Both the position numbers and the translations under genes were made by a program. Positions 8,972 to 12,369 of a DNA stretch of 12,369 nucleotides are shown in pieces. The stretch comes from Gonapodya sp. JEL0774. Its lineage: Eukaryota; Monoblepharomycota; Monoblepharidomycetes; Monoblepharidales; Gonapodyaceae. Every line of letters begins with the position of its first letter. The stretch's first letter is position 1. The notes beneath the pieces were generated by a model. It was given only the letters and a program-made list of their open reading frames with translations. It made no database searches and was not told the origin of the DNA. The stretch lies in NCBI GenBank assembly GCA_027604505.1, contig JADIIX010000261.1:5963-18331 (forward strand), given 5' to 3'.

Positions 8972-9080
8972 ATGCTTCCAAATAGGCCCAATACCACGGG
9001 CCTCACGGGTCCCATGCAACTTCTTTGTGTGACCGATGCGGAAGACGGCATCAGCAAAGAGGAGCTGCCGATGACTGATG
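8972..9080 (+). repeat. Tandem duplication, first (degenerate) copy
   Basis: Pairs with 9083-9199. Best-matching ends: CAATACCACGGGCCTCACG against CAATACGACGGGCTCACG, and GCAAAGAGGAGCTGCCGATG against GCAAAGAGGAGTTGCTGATG. In this copy the frame matching the kinase frame has a TAG where the second copy has TGG, and an extra C; the peptide KEELPMTD corresponds to KEELLMAE. Confidence 0.65.
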
Positions 9081-9082
9081 TG

Positions 9083-9199
9083 GTGCTTTCAAGTGGACGC
9101 AATACGACGGGCTCACGAAACTTGTGGTTATGGACGTGGATGATATCCAGCGCGAGCAGTCAGACAATGCCCGCAAAGAGGAGTTGCTGATGGCTGAAG
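9083..9199 (+). repeat. Tandem duplication, second copy, runs into kinase ORF
   Basis: The copy crosses the proposed kinase start at 9130. In the kinase frame it reads KWTQYDGLTKLVVMDVDDIQ upstream and across that ATG, so protein-like sequence extends a little before the ATG, back to a stop at 9076-9078. Confidence 0.65.
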
Positions 9200-11308
9200 C
9201 GGAGTTTCCGAGTGAGCTCCATGGTTTTGACGCTAATGAGGATGCTGACGCGGGATCAGACACACCAGAGCCACTGGACTCACAATTCAATGGGAAATTG
9301 ATTGAAGCTGTAGAAAAAGGATTAAAAGATGAGGTCAAAAGTTTACTCCAAAAGGGAGCAGATCCTAGAGCACGCAAACTAGTGGGAGTGAGAGTTTATG
9401 ATCGGGATAATCTTGGGTCTGAAGCTGATTCCATGGAAGGCTGGGACGAACCCTCCGATCCCGATTGGGAGGATTTCCAACTATGCGAAAGTGCACTTGC
9501 TTTGGCGGTTATCCATGGTTATGCCGACATTCTTTCAGTACTACTCGAAAAGGCGGCACAAATCAACGAGGGAGCACTTCTTCGTGAGGTATCTTGGCAC
9601 ATTCCGCACACATGGGATCCAGTTCTTTTTGACATCAAAGACGTTTGGTACACAGAAGTGCTCTTTCCAGATCTCCTGGCTTTGGCTCTTGGATGTAATG
9701 GAAGTTATGACTTGGAGCCGCCATACGAGGCCGTGACGGACGAAGATGACGCGTACGATCTCCAAATCCATGATGGCAGAATTCGTATCAATCGACCGGG
9801 GGGCCGTGTGGTCATAAAAAAATCCTGCGATGATTATGACCACTATGATGATGACCCTGGCTATGAGGTTCACGACATCAAAAAGGACCTAGTTGTGAAC
9901 CAGGACGTCATACTCCTGCTTCTGAATCAGCCTGTTATCAAAGCTGGAGTCAACTCTATGCACATCACCGCGGCAAACGCAATGGCCCCTGAGATCTCCA
10001 AACTTTTCCCAACCAGTGCCTCAACATTAGAAGACGATCCACAGACTGCAGAAGCGCCATGGGAGATTCCACCTAGTATGGTCATCGGCCTAGAGTACCT
10101 CGGCGGGGGCGGCGCTGGGAATGTCTTCAAGGCCAAATACAAGGGCACCGACGTGGTTCAGAAAAGCTGAGAAATTTTGAAGCTGAAGATATTGAGGTAC
10201 GTTGTATGTTTCTTTTTTGGGGGGGCCGTGTGCATCTTTGTTGCCCCAGTAATTTTGAATGGATCAACCTTGTGTTTGGGTGGTGAAAGTATTTCAAGCA
10301 GGAGGCAGCAATATGGTCCAAACTTAAACACCCCCGTATTCCTCAATATATCGGGGGAAATCTCTCCAGTGGTGATCCATTCATCATATCTGAATTCGCA
10401 GAGAATAAGGACGCTTTTAGATATACAAGCAAACTCCGCATTCAGAATGATATGACGAGAGACGAAATTAGGAAGAAAATTCTTCAATTGGTGAGCTTCA
10501 CGCGATCATTCTATCACTTTCTGTTCATTGGTCGCACAACTGTCGTGCTTAGCTGTGCGACACGGCACATGGCCTTTGGTACCTTCACAGCCGTGATCCA
10601 CCCATTATACACGCAGACGTCAAGCCGGGAAGCGTTCATGTTAAGGAAAATGGGCGAGGATTAGTGTCCGACTTTGGCTTCTCCAAAGTTGGTGACAGCA
10701 TTACGGCGGTAGTGACCAACGTTCCAGGGAGGAATGCACGGCCAGGAACAGCGGAGTACATGCCACCAGAGAGACTTCGAGGAAAAGGAACAACCATGGC
10801 TGGCGATGTGTATGCTTTTGGATGTACTGTTTTCAAAGTGAGCTAAGGGTTTCTTTCTTGCTTCAAAGTAGTTACCCAATGGGTCATTCCTGCACAGCTT
10901 TGGGCCAGCGAATTCGAGTATGAAGTTACACCAAGCATTTCCAACTCTAGTGAAATTGATTGGCACCAAAGCATTGCCTACGGACATCGCCGTCTCACAA
11001 TACACCCACACCACAACTTCCCACCAAGACTGGCAAAACTCGTGAAGGAATGTTGGGCCTTCGACGCCAAAACACGTCCGAAGATGGCTCATTGTGTCAA
11101 AGAGATGAAAGCCATACTGGCGGAATTCAAACGGAGCAACCTGACCGCTGGAAGAGGCAACGGGAGCAACTTGAATCCGGGGCCTGCTTTGACAAAAGAC
11201 AGAAAACGTGCAAGCCCAGCTATTTCAGATGATGAAGGTAATGAGATTGGAGGAGAACAATCGCCCAAGCGACGCAGGTCGCAGAGGAGGAAAGTAAAGA
11301 GGAAATAG
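9130..11308 (+). CDS. Ankyrin-repeat TKL-type protein kinase, frame broken once
   Basis: Exons 9130-10196, 10290-10490, 10553-10837 and 10898-11308; introns of 93, 62 and 60 bases. With one base restored near 10165 the product would be about 654 residues. N-terminal acidic part; ankyrin-like repeats at residues about 50-83 (LIEAVEKGLKDEVKSLLQKG) and 120-152 (ALALAVIHGYADILSVLLEK); an Asp-rich stretch about 205-250; glycine loop GGGGAG at 325-330 and Lys345 in VVQK. Exon 2 holds the helix-C region (FKQEAAIWSKLKHPRI) and hinge PFIISEFAEN. Exon 3 has the catalytic loop HADVKPGSV, DFG at 10670-10678, YMPPE and GDVYAFG. Exon 4 has CWAFDAKTRP and a basic tail, KRRRSQRRKVKRK, a likely nuclear signal. 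Odd points: codon 346 reads on to TGA (10168-10170) unless one A is added to the A4 run, and the loop Asn is Ser. The first intron could instead end at CAG 10301. The fold is clear; activity is not. Confidence 0.85.
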
Positions 11309-12369
11309 AGTGACAATGGAGTCTCATTGTAGTGTTAAAGGTGTCAAGTAAACACCACTCAACACTTCCTGTAATACCGACACCGAACGCCACTTTATCC
11401 TCGGCTGGCTGAACTTTGGGAATCGGTCAACGTGTTGGGGACAACCAATGGGCCTGCTGGGCCGCTTCAGGGAAAGATGTCCAAAGGTGCAGCTGAAGTT
11501 CCTATTCCGTAGTCTCTGTCCCGCCAGCCAATGACTCGTGGCGGCCAGTTGATGGTGACACTTTCTCCTCCACACGGAGTGGTGGCCATTGCAAAAGAAG
11601 AAGGCTTCCCACATTTTGATGGGCACCCGTGGGGGGGGGGTATTCATTCGTTTTCAGTTTTCAGGAGAAAGGGACAGATCACCAGAACGAGTCCCGAAGG
11701 TGCAACAACCGAACCCGAGCTTCACGAAAAAGCGCGAAAAAAAGCCGGGGGCCGCGAGCAAGCCCGTTTGTGGTGAGCGTGTGCTGTGCCCCATTGTGGT
11801 AACCCTTGAGTGCCTTTCAGTGCGTAAAAAGACAGCTACCGTGCTCAAAGGTGTGGGCTTTACGTGCGAAGAGCCCGAGAAGGTGGAGGGTGGGGTTTGG
11901 TGAATGCGCAAAAAGGTCCTTTAATTAGTTGGAGACCCACTTCATTCCAACGCCTCGATCTGGTTCAAAGGCGCCAACAATAAATCACGCAGCAGTCGGT
12001 GTACTTTAGATGAGGAACAATAGCCCGACAGAACAACCTATTCATGAGAGATTTGAATCAGATGTGCGATCGGATGGAATCATTCAGTGAGCCCCATCAT
12101 CCAAATATAGCGCCCGGAGTGGAGCGGAACAGACGCTACAACAGAATGCCATGGATGTGCCAGTGGAACAAGCACTCACAGGACCAGGACCGATTACAGC
12201 TTACTAACTAACTTTCCCGGCAGTGACCACAGCTGGGAATGGGGCCTGTAAAGGGTACGGGGGGGGAACGCACGGGCCCCCGCACAGCGGGGGACCCCAC
12301 GGGGGGAACGGGGGGGATAGCGGCGAACGCATAAAAAAGCATAGAAATTAAGGCGCTCGGCGTACAATA
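11309..12369. other. Gene-poor right end of the window
   Basis: No recognised gene. One frame is open from about 11366 to 11776 except for a TAG at 11510-11512; past a run of ten G (11631-11640) another frame continues, Lys/Pro-rich, to 11903 (for example VRKKTATVLKGVGFTCEEP). These could be exons or remnants. At 12202 a perfect TACTAAC is followed at 12221 by CAG, resembling an intron 3' end without an assigned gene. 11904-12200 shows nothing else. The last 110 bases are G-rich. Confidence 0.5.
12259..12316 (+). other. G-run cluster with strong hairpin
   Basis: Runs of 8, 3, 5, 6 and 7 G surround a hairpin: CCCCCGC pairs with GCGGGGG around ACA (12277-12293), and the outer GGG can pair with CCC past one bulged A. 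The short unit GGGGGGAACG occurs at 12261 and 12301. Such DNA can form quadruplexes or block polymerases, and may mark a repeat edge or low-quality assembly end. Confidence 0.65.

Larger units (their letters stand above)
8341..9129. other. Region upstream of the kinase gene
   Basis: No recognised gene. 8520-8660 is AT-rich and holds two perfect palindromes. A frame is open from 8672 (ATG at 8675) to a TGA ending at 9190, with low-complexity Ser/Pro/Thr-rich sequence and, at its end, the first copy of the tandem duplication; it could be a degraded or alternative N-terminal part of the kinase gene, but it is out of frame with it. Promoter elements for the kinase gene are expected here but none is distinctive. 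Confidence 0.5.

Noticed and set aside
1-12369. CRISPR array, complete transposon or prokaryotic operon
   Set aside because: No regularly spaced repeats, no terminal inverted repeats with a transposase, and genes are split by spliceosomal introns.

Overview
The window is eukaryotic nuclear DNA, most likely from a fungus. All recognisable genes lie on the + strand and most are split by GT-AG introns. The ribosomal protein L5 matches fungal versions best. A ready-made class II aldolase/adducin-family enzyme, an F-box protein and an ankyrin-TKL-type kinase fit a fungus too; the kinase style is common in early-diverging (for example chytrid) and some other fungi, but the phylum cannot be fixed from here.

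Layout: 47-1716 is a five-exon class II aldolase/adducin-domain protein. 1970-3421 is an intronless F-box protein. 3422-4713 is intergenic and holds the presumed RPL5 promoter. 4714-6655 is RPL5 (uL18) in six exons, with the first intron directly after the ATG. 6656-7807 is downstream and intergenic sequence with small GC-rich repeats and one unassigned open stretch. 7808-8340 is a small gene with a signal peptide whose frame is interrupted. 8341-9129 is intergenic and includes one copy of a diverged tandem duplication that runs into the next gene. 9130-11308 is an ankyrin-repeat protein kinase in four exons with a one-base frame break in its ATP-binding lobe. 11309-12369 has no recognisable gene and ends in a G-rich, hairpin-forming stretch.

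The left half (aldolase, F-box, RPL5) is GC-rich, with long C-rich introns and intact frames. The right half (about 7390-11310) is more AT-rich, has short 60-93 base introns, and shows several reading-frame breaks next to homopolymers. This could be an accessory or decaying region, or assembly indels. The genes do not form an obvious pathway: two are general housekeeping genes, and the secreted protein and kinase are neighbours with no proven link. No CRISPR, tRNA, rRNA or complete transposon was found. I did not find a clearly new system; the best leads are the secreted protein, the kinase with an altered catalytic loop, and the duplicated segment at its N-terminus.
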